From NCBI GenBank assembly GCA_903813345.2, contig CAIIXF020000008.1, positions 1,373,341 through 1,437,340 of the forward strand: a DNA stretch of 64,000 bases, in the 5' to 3' direction. Position 1 is the stretch's first letter, and each line of letters opens with the position of its first letter. The DNA comes from Owenia fusiformis (Eukaryota; Annelida; Polychaeta; Sabellida; Oweniidae). A program made the position numbers and the translations under genes. The notes under the pieces were generated by a model. The model ran no database searches. It saw only the letters and a program-made list of their open reading frames with translations, and had not been told where the DNA came from. Shown here piece after piece: positions 1 through 12,800 of the stretch.

Positions 1-420
1 AAACGGCAGATAAGAGTGGCTCTGGCATACCAGAATGAATTTATATTATATTGAATATTTGAAAACTAACAATGCTAATATTTGAAGACAAACATAGGTA
101 TGTAATATTTGAAATCAAACAAAGTATATGTAATATTTGAAATCAAACAAAGTATATGGAATATTTGAAAACAAACGATGCATATGGAATATTTGAAAAT
201 GAACAATACATAAGTAAATTTTCAAAAACAAACAATGTATAGTTGTAAACAAACAATGGATATATAATATTTGGGAACAAACAATGCATATGGAATGTTT
301 GAAAATGAACAATATATGTAATATTTCAAAAACAAACAATGTATATTTTATATTGAAAACAAACAATTTATTAAACAATTGAAATCAAACAGTGTACATG
401 GAATATTTTAATGCATATAT
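1..420. repeat. 26-27 bp AT-rich minisatellite
   Basis: About 15 degenerate copies of a unit of the form AATATTTGAAAACAAACAAT plus a short ATGTATATG spacer run from the left edge to about 420. Two or three further units sit at about 2790-2870, on the other side of the 1111-2788 element, so that element appears to have landed in or beside this array. Open frames here (for example 115-378 on the minus strand) only reflect the repeat. Confidence 0.85.
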
Positions 421-665
421 CAATATTATAATTAAATAAGTTAACCGATCTAACAAAACCAGAAACACATTCCATATGATTCAACACTAAACTGTAATTG
501 CAGTTTGTTAAATATTTACAATTGTATGTAAGACCAGCATCTCTCATGCTACATACATTATTCGCATTAGTCGATATTAATTTTGGTTTAGTTCGTAAAA
601 GCTGGAATGAATATAAATGTGTGTAAATCCCAGGTAAAATCCAGGTAAACACTGATACTTATATA

Positions 666-922
666 CGAGGGGTGATCCAAAAGTCTTGGACGCCCTGCTC
701 TAATTTTGTTGGTTTTTGATAAAATTACTTTAAACTTTCCAATAATAAAGACCAACAACCTAACTACTTTGTGTATTAATTTCATGGAGAAATGATATGT
801 ATTATGTAGTTTTCTAGACAGTTTTTAACATGGGGACCCTGCCACCCGGAAAGTTTCGTGCAATTATATTAGAAAATAGCAAAGTTAGAGCGGAGCGTCC
901 AAGACTTTTGGATCACCCCTCG
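666..922. mobile_element. Mariner-type MITE (257 bp) with TA target duplication
   Basis: Both ends read CGAGGGGTGATCCAAAAGTC on inward-facing strands and are flanked by TA (664-665 and 923-924). The inverted repeat continues imperfectly for about 80 bp (TCTTGGACG..., then an AAACTTTCC match). No transposase frame fits inside. The terminal sequence and TA duplication are typical of Tc1/mariner-superfamily non-autonomous elements; this is a family-level inference. The flanks 421-665 and 923-1110 hold nothing I recognise. Confidence 0.8.
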
Positions 923-1110
923 TATTGATATATTATCAGATCTAATTTAGAATGAAGAAACAACTTGACTTGGGTGAGTACGATTTCCGAATTACACATG
1001 GATTCAAGGAAACTTAGATGATCATCTTGTCCCGACACCGTTTAGTAGAAAAATTACTTGAATTTGAAAATAGACAATGTATATAATCACGCGTGATAAT
1101 ATTTTAAAAC

Positions 1111-2788
1111 AAGGCATTAACATGACAAAATGTCACCACCTAGTTGCTCACAATATTATGAGTTCAAACTTAATATAAGTCAGATTTGAATTTCTGAGAA
1201 CTTGTAAAGTCAAATTTGAACTTCTGAAAAGATGTAGATGATTTTGAAAAAAAAATTTGGTCAATTTGAAGCAAGTTGAAAACAGACCTTTTTGACCTTT
1301 TTTGACCTTGAGAAGGTCATTAAAGGTCAAATGTCAAATCTAAAGTCAGATTTGAATTTCTGAGAACATGTAGATGATTTTGAAAAAAAAAATTAGTCAA
1401 TTTGAAGCAAGTTGAAAAAAGACCTTTTTGACCTTTTTTGACCTTGAGAAGGTCAAATGTCAAATCTAAAGTCAAATCTAAAGTCATATTTGAATTTCTG
1501 AGAACATGTAGAATGTAGATGATTTTGAAAAAAATTTTAGTCAATTTGAAGTAAGATGAAAAAATACCTTTTTGACCTTTTTTGACATTGAGAAGGTCAT
1601 TGAAGGTCAAATGTCAAATCTAAAGTCAGATTTGAATTTCTGAGAACATGTAGATGATTTTGAAAATTTTTTTAGTCAATTTGAAGCAAGTTGAAAACAG
1701 ACCTTTTTTGACCTTGAGAAGGTCAAATGTCAAATCTAAAGTCAGATTTGAATTTCTGAGAACATGTAGTTGATTTTGAAAAAATTTTTTAGTCAATTCG
1801 AAGCAAGTTGAAAAAAGACCTTTTTGACCTTTTTTGACTTTGAGAAGGTCATTGAAGGTCAAATGTCAAATCTTAAGTCAAATCTAAAGTCAGATTTGAA
1901 TTTCTGAGAACACGAAGATGATTTTGAAATTTTTTTTAGTCAATTTGAAGCAAGTTGAAAACAGACCTTTTTGACCTTGAGAAGGTCATTGAAGGTCAAA
2001 TCTAAAGTCAGATTTGAATTTCTGAGAACATGTAGATGATTTTGAAAAAAAAATTTAGTCAATTTGAAGCAAGTTGAAAAAAGACCTTTTTGACCTTTTT
2101 TGACTTTGAGAAGGTCAAATGTCAAATCTGAAGTCAAATCTAAAGTCAGATTTGAATCTCTGAGAACACGTAGATGATTTTGAATTTTTTTTTTAGCCAA
2201 TTTGAAGCAAGTTGAAAACAGACCTTTTTGACCTTTTTTGACCTTGAGAAGGTCAAATGTCAAATCTTAAGTCAAATCTTAAGTCAGATTTGAATTTCTG
2301 AGAACACGTAGATGATTTTGAAAAAAAAATTTAGTCAATTTGAAGCAAGTTGAAAACAGACCTTTTTGACCTTTTTTGACCTTGAGAAGGTCATTGAAGG
2401 TCAAATGTCAAATCTAAAGTCAGATTTGAAGGTCAAATGTCAAATCTAAAGTCAGATTTGAATTTCTGAGAACATGTAGATGATTTTGAAAAAAAATTTA
2501 GTCAATGGGAAGCAAGTTGAAAAAAGACCTTTTTGACCTTGAGAAGGTCATTGAAGGTCAAATGTCAAATCTAAAGTCAGATTTGAACTTCTGAGAACAT
2601 GTAGATGATTTAGAAAAAATTGAAGTCAGTCTAAACAGTATTTGTTAAGTTATAGGAAGTTGTAAGAAATTGTTACAGACGCCGGACGCCAACCGCCGGA
2701 CGCCGGACGCCAACCACCAACCGCCGGACGCCGTCGCAAAAAAAACGGAGACCATAACAATATGTCACCACTTTTGGTGGTGACATAA
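1111..2788 (+). mobile_element. Element A: tandem-repeat-core element with terminal hairpin (HINE/pearl-like)
   Basis: The element starts AAGGCATTAACATGACAAAA followed by TGTCACCACC, and carries about eleven tandem units of roughly 115-165 bp. Each unit has CAGATTTGAATTTCTGAGAA, a poly-A/T stretch and a TGACCTTGAGAAGGTCA palindrome. It ends with a GC-rich CGCCGGACG run, ACGGAGACCATAACAATA and a hairpin with arms TGTCACCAC and GTGGTGACA. A second near-identical copy (B) lies at 27224-29064 in the same orientation; a core-less copy is at 17230-17328. Conserved ends, a minisatellite core and a 3' terminal hairpin repeating the 5' motif resemble Helentron-associated non-autonomous elements or bivalve pearl elements, but no hallmark rolling-circle gene is present. 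Confidence 0.7.
2660..2745. repeat. GC-rich CGCCGGACG/CCAAC short tandem repeat
   Basis: A run of CGCCGGACG and CCAACCGC words stands out sharply from the AT-rich surroundings. The copy number and order of the words differ from the matching stretch in copy B (28948-29010), so this part evolves faster than the rest of the element. Confidence 0.75.
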
Positions 2789-2879
2789 CAAGTAATATTA
2801 TATTGAATATTTGAAAACGAAAAATGTATGCCATATTTGAAAACAAGCAATTAATATTATACTGAATGTTTATAAATAA

Positions 2880-3669
2880 GTTTACAGACTTTCTTCCTAA
2901 TCAAAAAAGATACAACTATTTCATGCTGCTATGGCATCAATAATCTTTTGCAAGTTACGGTGTAATACTTGAACTATGTTTTTCAGAAAATGGAGGAATG
3001 GCGTGATTGAGCAACGTCCATCAAATATAAACATTGAATAGCCGAGACGTGATATTCCCTGAAAATCGTTCCTTCAACCTCGGTAAAAGCTATATAGCAA
3101 CCTGAGAAAGAAGGATATGACGATAATGATGTAGCAGAACAAAGGGTTTGCGATGAAATTCAAACCGAGTTGATTAACCTTTATAGCGTCCGCGTTTGTC
3201 ACGAGCGCCGGCTAGTGATTACTGCAGGGCAACTGGACTCTTCAACAAAGTTCATCACACCTGAGCGTATTAAGTCAGACCCGTAACGGTAGACCTCGGG
3301 TTTAGACGTACCGATGAATGGATCAGTGTTTCTTGCAACCTCATCCTCATCTGCGAGTATGTTTAAAAATAGAAGTCTAAAGAGGTGCAGACACTTTGAA
3401 ACAGCCTAAGAAGTAGCAAACCTATGTTTCCCAGCACTCTCGATTTATTCTAGATCCACCGAAGTGCTAAATAGACAAAACAACGCCATATGCACAAGAT
3501 ATTACAACACGATAGGATAACATAATCAACGATGTTACAACTTCGATTAGTTCCATACCGAACAAGAAATCAACAAAGTAACTAAGTGGAACACTTACTT
3601 AAGGTCTCACGAACTTGTGAGGTGTGACTTCATTTCAACGGACAAATTGGATTTAGCTGGACAGTCAAC
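2880..3669. other. Upstream region of the TMEM196-like gene
   Basis: Non-repetitive, more GC-balanced sequence before the first recognised coding exon. An in-frame TGA at 3625-3627 closes the frame above the ATG at 3670. I see no clear TATA box. A 5' untranslated exon or promoter may be here but cannot be placed from sequence alone. Confidence 0.4.
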
Positions 3670-3816
3670 ATGTTTGCTGTTATTCTCGCGGTGCTTGTTC
3701 TGGCCGGGTGTCACCTCGTTCTAGGGGTGGTCAGTGTGGGCGTTGGGGTGATTGCCAGTATACAAGCAGAGGTTTGGTTGGCCCATACAGTCTCACCTAT
3801 ATGGAGCGGTGGATTT
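3670..3816 (+). CDS. TMEM196: TMEM196-like exon 1
   Basis: Forty-nine codons from ATG to GGATTT, followed by donor GTAAGT. Encodes TM1 (VLVLAGCHLVLGVVSVGVGV), a short extracellular or lumenal loop and the SPIWSG motif. Confidence 0.75.
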
Positions 3817-6800
3817 GTAAGTTTGACTTCATTCATTTTACGTTTTTAGAGATGATCCTTTTAGAGATGTTTGGGGTAGCCCATTATGGTGATAACTTAT
3901 TTCTGTACATTCTGATACTAATCACAACTTTCTGTTTCAAAGCGGCAGTTTGCCTTCTACAGTTCTTGGAAGGAATAGAAAGAAGGCGACCGCCATCTCT
4001 TACGAGGTTGCTATTTGTGATTTTTCGTGTTGAGTAAAATACTAATATCCACATTGTATAATGTTGTGTAAAATCAAAATGACACATGCAGCAGCATATA
4101 GCAGGCCCCAGTGGAACTTTTTCACAGAGGCGGGGCGCAACAACGCATGTCTCCATGATCTATACGTACAAATACTCACCTCATTGGTTGTAACTTATAT
4201 AATTTTATCTGGGCATGGCCAAACTACAATTATACAAAAAGTACATTTGTGCAGTTACATTAATCTATAGAGACATTGTGTTCTAACTGATTAGAATACG
4301 ACATTGAAATGTCGTATCTGATGATGGAATACGCGCGTTGATATTCCCAGCTTGTTTTCCATCGCTTCATCATTATCACTCTTCGGTGATTCAATTCTTC
4401 CGATGTATTCAACTATTTCTGTCTGCATTATTAGATTACCCTTAACGAACTATAATAATTTCACAATATTCAGTAATAAATCGGCTGGGCTATTTTAATC
4501 GACTTTCGTCCCCTGAATGATGGTCCCAATTCTATACGACCCTTAACTGGTACTCATTTAGATAATAAAACTCGACATATCACTGTGAAACTTGTCCCGT
4601 ACCATCAATGTGTAGACTATTTACCAAATATTTCATTCATACCTTGTTCATTTTTTAGAAAATCCGTAGAATCGGTCATTAAGCAGATACCCGGATCTTC
4701 TTATTTAAAACACAATAATGCAATTAAATTGATCCAGAAGAACCAGTTGATGTCATCATAAACTTTATGAACTTCAGTCCATTGGAGTTGTGAATAATTT
4801 CATAGAAAGTAAAATGCCAGGATGTACCGCACTGATTTGATACAATTATAGTTTCGTAAAGTAAAACTGACATGAATTTCAAATTTGCGTCATTTCTTGA
4901 TCATGGGAGTTATTAGATCAGCTGGGTAAGAGTGTTCTTAAATTGACGGAATCTGCGATTAAATTGATCCAGAACATACAACCCAATGATGTCATCGTAA
5001 AGTTCAATGGAGTTATGAATAAATCTCAAACCATTTTATTAGTTTAGGGAATGGGTTGAACTTTTTGAAACCGGAGAATAGGTGTATATTCTCCGAATGC
5101 AGGAATGGAGACATCACCACGTTTATTGACCGTCATTGTATCGTTGTATTAACTGTGACTCCTGTGATCAGTCCATGGACTCGTGGTTGGCTAGGTTTTT
5201 TTGGCCACTTGCTCAATACTATTGACAAATACGGCAGTCTATAGCTACATAGTCCTTTCACTATATGCCAGCTTATCAGATATCTTAGAAAATAACTTCC
5301 TCTCTAAATATTTGCACCATCGATTCTGAGTTTAGATAGACAGAATCTATGAATTAGAGATGACATGCGATCTATATCTTAATGTTAAAATAGCAAAACG
5401 CCACGCAATAACGTTACCGCAGCCAATGCCTCAAAGTCACGTATCATTCGGAGAATATAATGGATGAAGGTCGGATTCCTCCCTGCAGTCAAAGTTCTCT
5501 ATAGACAAGCCAAATCGAATGAATGCAAAGTCCTTAGTCCCTGAATTGACAAATCATATCTTTCAAATATTGCCCTTTGTAGTTTCTTGTCTGATTCTTA
5601 TTTAACAATTAAGGTTTTTATTGAGTTTTAAGATGACCTGGATTGAACTAATGAATGAATAATTACAAGGAGCACACGCGTCTCAAACCTCGTGGTTACG
5701 TCAACCATTCGCCTAGAATGAACTAGTAACGTAAACTGCGAGTTGTCAGTCACTGATAACTCAGTTTTACAGACCAAATGTCCAAATGGATCCACATAAA
5801 GCATACGAGACCTTTCATCTGTCAAGTTACAACCAAACTCAGTGTTCATGACAAAACTGGTGGAAAATTATGCTCAGAGAACGTCTTTCGAACAACCTTA
5901 AAGTCCCCGTCTAAAGTTTGAAAATATTTTTTTATCATTCATTTACTATTTGTCAGGACTTAAAAAGTGATTTTAGAGATTTTTGAACAAAAATTTTTTT
6001 TTGAAAAAAAAGTTGTGAGCATTTCATTTCTCAAATATTCAAATTTCCCGCCATTTTTCAAAAAAAGTTGGAATTTCTTAATCATCAAATATTTCTTAAT
6101 GCATTTCAAAAAGATTATATTTTTAACACCAATGCAAAGATTGAACAAAAGACACACTATTTCAATGATAAAATGTCATATTTAATGGGCCACTTCAATG
6201 TTTTAGCTTATCAAAAATATTTTGAAACATTAGTGATGTCACTAAGGTAACAAAAACTTTTTGAAAAAAATTGAATTTTTTTTTTCGATGTCAATCTTTT
6301 CTAAATATGCTAGACTTTCATAAAAAAAACAATATTGATTGTCTAACCAGGTTAAAAGGAAGAATAAATTATGTTTTAGATATCATTGTACCATTGGTTT
6401 CTATGAGAACTAAAATTTTGAAATGCATTTTTCTCAGAACCATTTTCATGCACTGATAAGTTCATTTCTCGCTTGTTTATCAACCGATTTTCTTAATTTC
6501 TTCGGCAAAAAACATGGGAGGATGTATGCTATGCATTGGTATGAATTGTGGCTAATTAGAAGATATGAGTGACCTCTAAAAGTTGGTTTTAAACAAACTC
6601 ACAAATTTTGGAACAAAAAGTCTATCAAAAACCACTTTTTGAAATTAAAAAAAAAAGTTTCACATATCACACTTTGATAACATTGGGTAAGACTACAATA
6701 TAAGCCAAAGTGGTTTAAACTTTACATGGGGCCTTTAAGACTGGTGATCAATCAAGTGCCTGATCTCTCGAATTGCACTAATATCGCCTTGAGCTCTAGC

Positions 6801-9800
6801 GTTGCTTTCTTTTCAAAGTGATTTTGCAGAAGTCAATACACTGAATACCTTTTGACGTCATGAGACCCAATTAAATCCACTGGATGTTAATTAACTATCA
6901 TAATGATGGTACCATAATTATATTATGTTACTTTTATATACTAATATTAAGTTTTACTTCATCATCTAACTACATCATTAAAAATAATGAAGTGAAACCC
7001 CATGCGAATGATGAACTGTCATTAGCCTATTCATTTGCTAATCACTTGCCACTGAGCTGCAAGATAACTAGGGAGGCTGATATCTTTTACTAATCGGTAA
7101 TCATCACAGACAGAGTGAGTGACAACTGAACAACATTAGGATAACTCCATTCACCACAGCGATTCACGATGAACAAAGACTTTAAAATCTTGTCCGTATT
7201 GAAGAGAATGTAATTATAACTATACTAGTATACCTTATCATATCATTTCGCTATGGCCGCCTCGTAACATCGATTTTCTCACGAACTCCCCTTTTTCTTC
7301 ATAATAAACGACGATGATAGAAAGAATACCTCAAATTACGCGATATTGGAACAACGGAAATTAATAAAACCTATCAACATAAGGTCTCTCCAAAGGTTGG
7401 ATATTCAATATAAGCTAAGGCTATTATTAAAGGGCAAAACAATATTCAAACCCTTCAACTGGAAAAGATCAAATGCACTCGTAAAGTCGTAAACGTTTAC
7501 TAAAACACATCAAAAGTTCCTAAAGATGACAATATAGTTTTAAATTGGAAGGTTTTTAGCAAGTAAGGGACTACTCCTTTGGTAAACCCCACCCCAAAAG
7601 AGATATTGCCAAAAATTGTTGGAAAGTAAATCATGTGACAGTTTGTGTGTCACTGAAGACATTCTGAGCGATACTTCTTAAACGATTGTAGCTAGATTTA
7701 TTATGACGAAAGTATAACAAAAGTAAGATGCCTAAAGTGACAGGATGCCTGTCACAAAAATTGAAGCCTTAATAATAATCTGTCACATCTCGAATGTGAC
7801 ATATTGATGAAAATAGACATTTGTTTTCTGTAATTCTAATAAATAGATTTCCGTTTTGAGTCTAATTGGTTATCAACGAAAAGGTAAATCATATTGCATG
7901 ATTTCACCTTTAAAATAGAACTACGCCTACTTAACATATAATGGACGTACGAAGCTCTGCACTCGCTCTCGTGATCATTTTTGGGATCATGTAGCGGGAA
8001 CGTAAATACGGTTGCTAATTGAGGTGATGTCAAGTTGATAAAGGAGGATATTACGAAAAGAGAATAATAACAATTTATAATTATGCCATGTAATATACCC
8101 CTTTAAAGTATAATTGCACCAATATTCGAGTTGTGTGTTTCCGCTAAGTTTTTGTCAAATGCCAATCTTTTCTGCTAATACAATTTGTTCACATACTTGT
8201 ACTTGCACGGAATACCACTCAAGAGCAGTTCAATAGCAAAAAATACCAATTCAAGAGAAACTCTAAGAGCAAACTCTTCCATTGATCGATCAACCGGGAT
8301 ATTATTACTTTTGTTCAATACTTTGCACGTATTTTTGTTCAATACTTTACTCGTTTTCTGTTTTGTCTTTTATACCTTGCGCTGCATCGTAGTCTATGCT
8401 CAAGAGAATTATTCCGTTTAAATATAATATTCATATTTATCTGCATTCTTTTCCTCATTGTCTTTTTCAGTTTATCATCACTGGAATACTTGGATTTGCC
8501 TGTGCCAGAAAGAAAACTTCATATGTAGTAAGCATTATTACATGAGGCGGTACTGTTGTTTTACATACTACTAACTGTAATGTACGCATACATGAAATAC
8601 ACGATCGTACGTGGCAAATTTGAAAATCAAATAGGACGATCGTACGTGTCATATCTGAAATTCGAAATACACGGTCGTACGTGTCACATCTGGAAATCAA
8701 ATACACGATCGTATGTGTCATATCTGAAAATCAAATAAACGGTCGTAGGTGTCATATCTGAAAATCGAAATACAAGGTCGTACGTGTCATATCTGAAAAT
8801 AAAATAAACGGTCGTAGGTGTCATATCTGAAAATCGAAATACAAGGTCGTACGTGTCATATCTGAAAATAAAATACACGATCGTACGTGTCATATCTGAA
8901 AATTGAAATACACGATCGTGCGTGTCATATCCGAAAATCAAATACACGGTCGTACGTGTCATACCTGAAAATTGAAATATACGATCGTACGTGTCATATC
9001 TGAAAATCAAATACACGATCGTGCTTGTTATATCTGAAAATCGAAATACACGATCGTACGTGTCATATTTGAAAATCGAAATACACGACCGTACGTGTCA
9101 ATACACGATCATATCATACCTGAAACTCGAAATACAAGATCGTAGGTGTAATATCTGAAAATCAAACACAAGTCATAAACGTGTCATATCTGAAAATCAA
9201 ATACACCATCGTAAATGTCATATCTGAAAATCAAAATACACGGTCGTACATGTCAAATTTGAAAATCAAAATACACGATCGTATGTTTCATATCACGATC
9301 GTACGTGTAATATCTGAGAATCAAATACATGGTCATAGTATTAAACGTGTCATAGTCGAGATACTCGATCTGTACGTGTCATATCTGAAAATCAAATACA
9401 CTATCGTAAGTCTGATATCTGGAAATATGATCGTAAAAAATAACACAGGCTTCATCAGCAATATTCTTATGCTGTTATGGTTAAATATGATTTGCATTGA
9501 CAACGCAGGCTTATTTCAGTTAATAAACAGTATGCTTCGTCAAATATTTGACGTCGATATATTAATATTTGACTTGATTAGTAGTATGCAGGGCGACATC
9601 ATCACCTCGATTTATATGAATGTATACAATCGTCAGTAAAGCCAACATAGTATGCTAACAGACGATAAAGATTCCTACGTTTACATTATCAGTTTATCTT
9701 CGATTGATCTAATCTCCTTTTCTAAATACAGAAATCGATGAGTTTCTATCATTAGAGGAATAATTGGAAATACTGCAAGATTCACTCCCCATTCCGCTGT

Positions 9801-12800
9801 GATAAATTCCGACACATTGATAAAGACGTCTAGAAAATCTAGTCGAGGCATTTACCATGTGTGATTTATAGATTCTACATTGGTTTATTATGAGAAAAGT
9901 ATAGCCCCGATGATCATTTCGTTTCTGAATGATTATAATGATAGGGAATCACGTTTGCCAAAGCTAGCAAAGCAATTGATCGTCTAAACTATGATAAATT
10001 ATAGCCTCGCTTGCCTATAGAAAACTAGGAAATTGTTCAGTTTAAGACTTGTACCAGAGGCTGATAATTCATCCCACTGGTGTAGTTTTTCTCTTTTAAT
10101 AGCGTCTGCACAATTTCTACCAACCTATTCTAAAGAAATAAACAATTTCTATAAATTGTAAAACTTGAAATGATATTACATGATAACTAATTAGGCTTCT
10201 GATAAGTAGTTTTTCTATCATCTGTTTCAGATATTATGTTTCACGGCGTTTTCTATAGTGTCACTTGTGACGGCCGTTGTAAGTATCCAACTGTTGAGAT
10301 TGGGCCTAGTAAACCATACTACAGACGGTCACACCTTCCAGAAGGCCGAAAAGGACATTTTAATAATAATAGCCCTAGTGGACGCTGGTGCCGAATGTCT
10401 GGTGTGTATCATCTCTTCATTCGTCAGCTGCAGGGTGGCTAAGCTGGCCAAGAAAGAATTGTTTAAGAAAAGAGAGGGGACTTTTCACGTTCAGGTATAT
10501 GGAGATAAAGATATTGTCGTGGTGTCAAATCCCCTGAAATCTGACGCTGACACGGCAGTTTGATTAAAAGTAACATAAAAGTCATCCTTGTCTGTATCTT
10601 CGCTTTATTCGAACGCAGCGAAGCTTTAGCTTGTGTTAAATATTCACTGGTAATCCCAGAATCACCTTAGATTTTTGATTCAGATCAGCTTGGGCCCCAC
10701 GATAAGTGAGTGACTTAAAATATGACTGAATCAAAAAGAATATGGCGAAATTAATTAAATTCTGGGCATCATATTTGGATATTACATCGGTGAACCATGA
10801 AACATTTCAGAATTGCAGCTAAGTTGTAATCTTGTAAGCTGACAAGCAAGATGAACACAGGCTTTTAGTTTGTAATCTCTTTTGTATAGTTTCTAGTAGT
10901 ACAAGCTTAAAAGGCAAGATAAACATGTAGCCTTTAGTGTACTATTCTAAAAATACAAGATACCAGATTTTAATCTCGGAATGATAATATCCAAAAATGA
11001 CGCGCCAAATTCAAGAAGCCATTCTTAATCTAAAAATGTGTGTTTGTGTGTGTATGCAAAGCAACTAGTGTCTGTATTTCTAAAACAGATCTATGAATAT
11101 ATATATGTACAGAGAGAAACAAAGCAAGACAAATAAATCAAAGGATGGTCATTGTTTATCCGCATAAATAAATTATTTCCAGACAATCTGATCTGATTTG
11201 ATATGAACTTATCTTGTGTGCTGTTGCCTATTTGTGGTTGTCTCTGTTGTTTAATTGCCATTGTCAATATTTGCTTAGTGCCTATTGATCGAGGAATGCC
11301 GATTCACTTATCACCAGTCACAGATGCTTTTTTAATCTGCAGGCTAACACCGTCAAACACCAAACTCTTGCAGTCCGGGAGGTGCTGTCTCATGTTTCAT
11401 TAACTTCTACACGTGAATCAATAGTACTATCAATTTAATTATGAAACATGGAAATAAGTATTCACTTGTAAATACAGTATCTGTTTGTTTACAAGGATGG
11501 GTAGACAGATTAGTTGCGGTTGCCCATTAGTTGTTAAATGAATTAGAAGTAAAAGACATGAAAGAAACGAGATGAGAGTATGTAAGTTTCAAAATAAAGT
11601 CACAATTTTCATATCATACAATGTCAATGTCATCCTAATTCTTTGATTTTTAAAGCTTATTTAAAGTTATTTCCCTTTTTGAATTGTAATGAATTTGGAT
11701 ATTTCAGCAAGTTAAATCTTTAATAACTTTTATGTTGTGATCACATAATTTAATGCTTTCTTGAATAAAATAAGATTATCATACGTTTTGAAAATATCAC
11801 TTCCTAACACTTTTCACTCTATAAATCTTCGCTGCCCGTTTAGATAAAATGGAAATTTTGAGACAGTCCCTCGCCGCCATTTTGTTTTATTTCATACTTC
11901 AAGCGATTGTAGTTTCCCGGGTATTCCGGCCCCTCTATCCCCATTGATTTCGTACTTTATCAAATCGGGGATTGGGGTAAAAACATACTGACATCGTGTA
12001 GCTGTAGTTCTCAATGTACGTGTGCATCCCACAAATGTAGTTGTGAAGTGTTTCACGAATGTTCAGGATGAACCACCAACGGTACCATACCCTTTGCATT
12101 CGTTCGACTTCACTTCTTAAAGAGAGCTAGCGCTTCGTCTTCAGTTTAGTTTATAACTAGACTCTGCGCGCAGGGTAACCGGGCCATAGGAAAACGTAAA
12201 CATAAGTAATCACGGTGTTCATCCATTCTGATACTCATCACATCTTTCTGCCCTCAACTAAGAGAAGCTAATAAAATGCCATGATTTCTCATGATGGTGT
12301 TCATCCGCCATGTTAATTCTTGGACCATCACCCATTATTCTGAATTGGCCATTATCAATTTCATGGGCCTCTTCATTGGGACTAACCAGACCTCTTCTTA
12401 CCCAAACTCTGCGGAGGAAGACTAGTTGCATCAATTTGAGATTGATAGTACAATTGACGACAATTCACAGTTCTGCACTGTTTCAGCAATTTATGATCAA
12501 TTTTGAAATTCCCAAATTCACTCTCAATCAACCTGACCTTGTCCTTGATAGCGGGAGTAACGACCTATAAGAGCAACTTGGTCTATCAAAGAATTCAGCT
12601 CACTGAACCGTATATTGTAGTTGTCACACTAGCACACTCGGGAGTTGATGCTGTATCTCATCATTTGTAAAGTTATGTTAACAGGTTACAATATCTCATA
12701 TACACAGTGATATACATGTATTGATCACGTACATTCACAATGTAAATTAGTGAAACATAGACAATGCACATCAGCAGATATTGTGTTTGTAAAGCTATAG

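Noticed and set aside
1148-2263. Several minus-strand frames with [19 protein letters not shown] repeats, again at 27261-27986
   Set aside because: Core units of elements A and B read in an open frame; the same peptides appear at both loci because the DNA is duplicated.
3708-4270. Frames of 69-109 codons around TMEM196-like exon 1
   Set aside because: Off-frame relative to the membrane-protein exon or lying in its intron; no domain.
8684-9016. 110-codon minus-strand frame with YDTYDRVFRFSDMT repeats
   Set aside because: Produced by the 34/35-bp minisatellite in an intron; no domain, and copies drift in frame.
11040-11075. GTGTGT microsatellite as a Z-DNA regulatory site
   Set aside because: Too short and interrupted to claim anything beyond a simple repeat.
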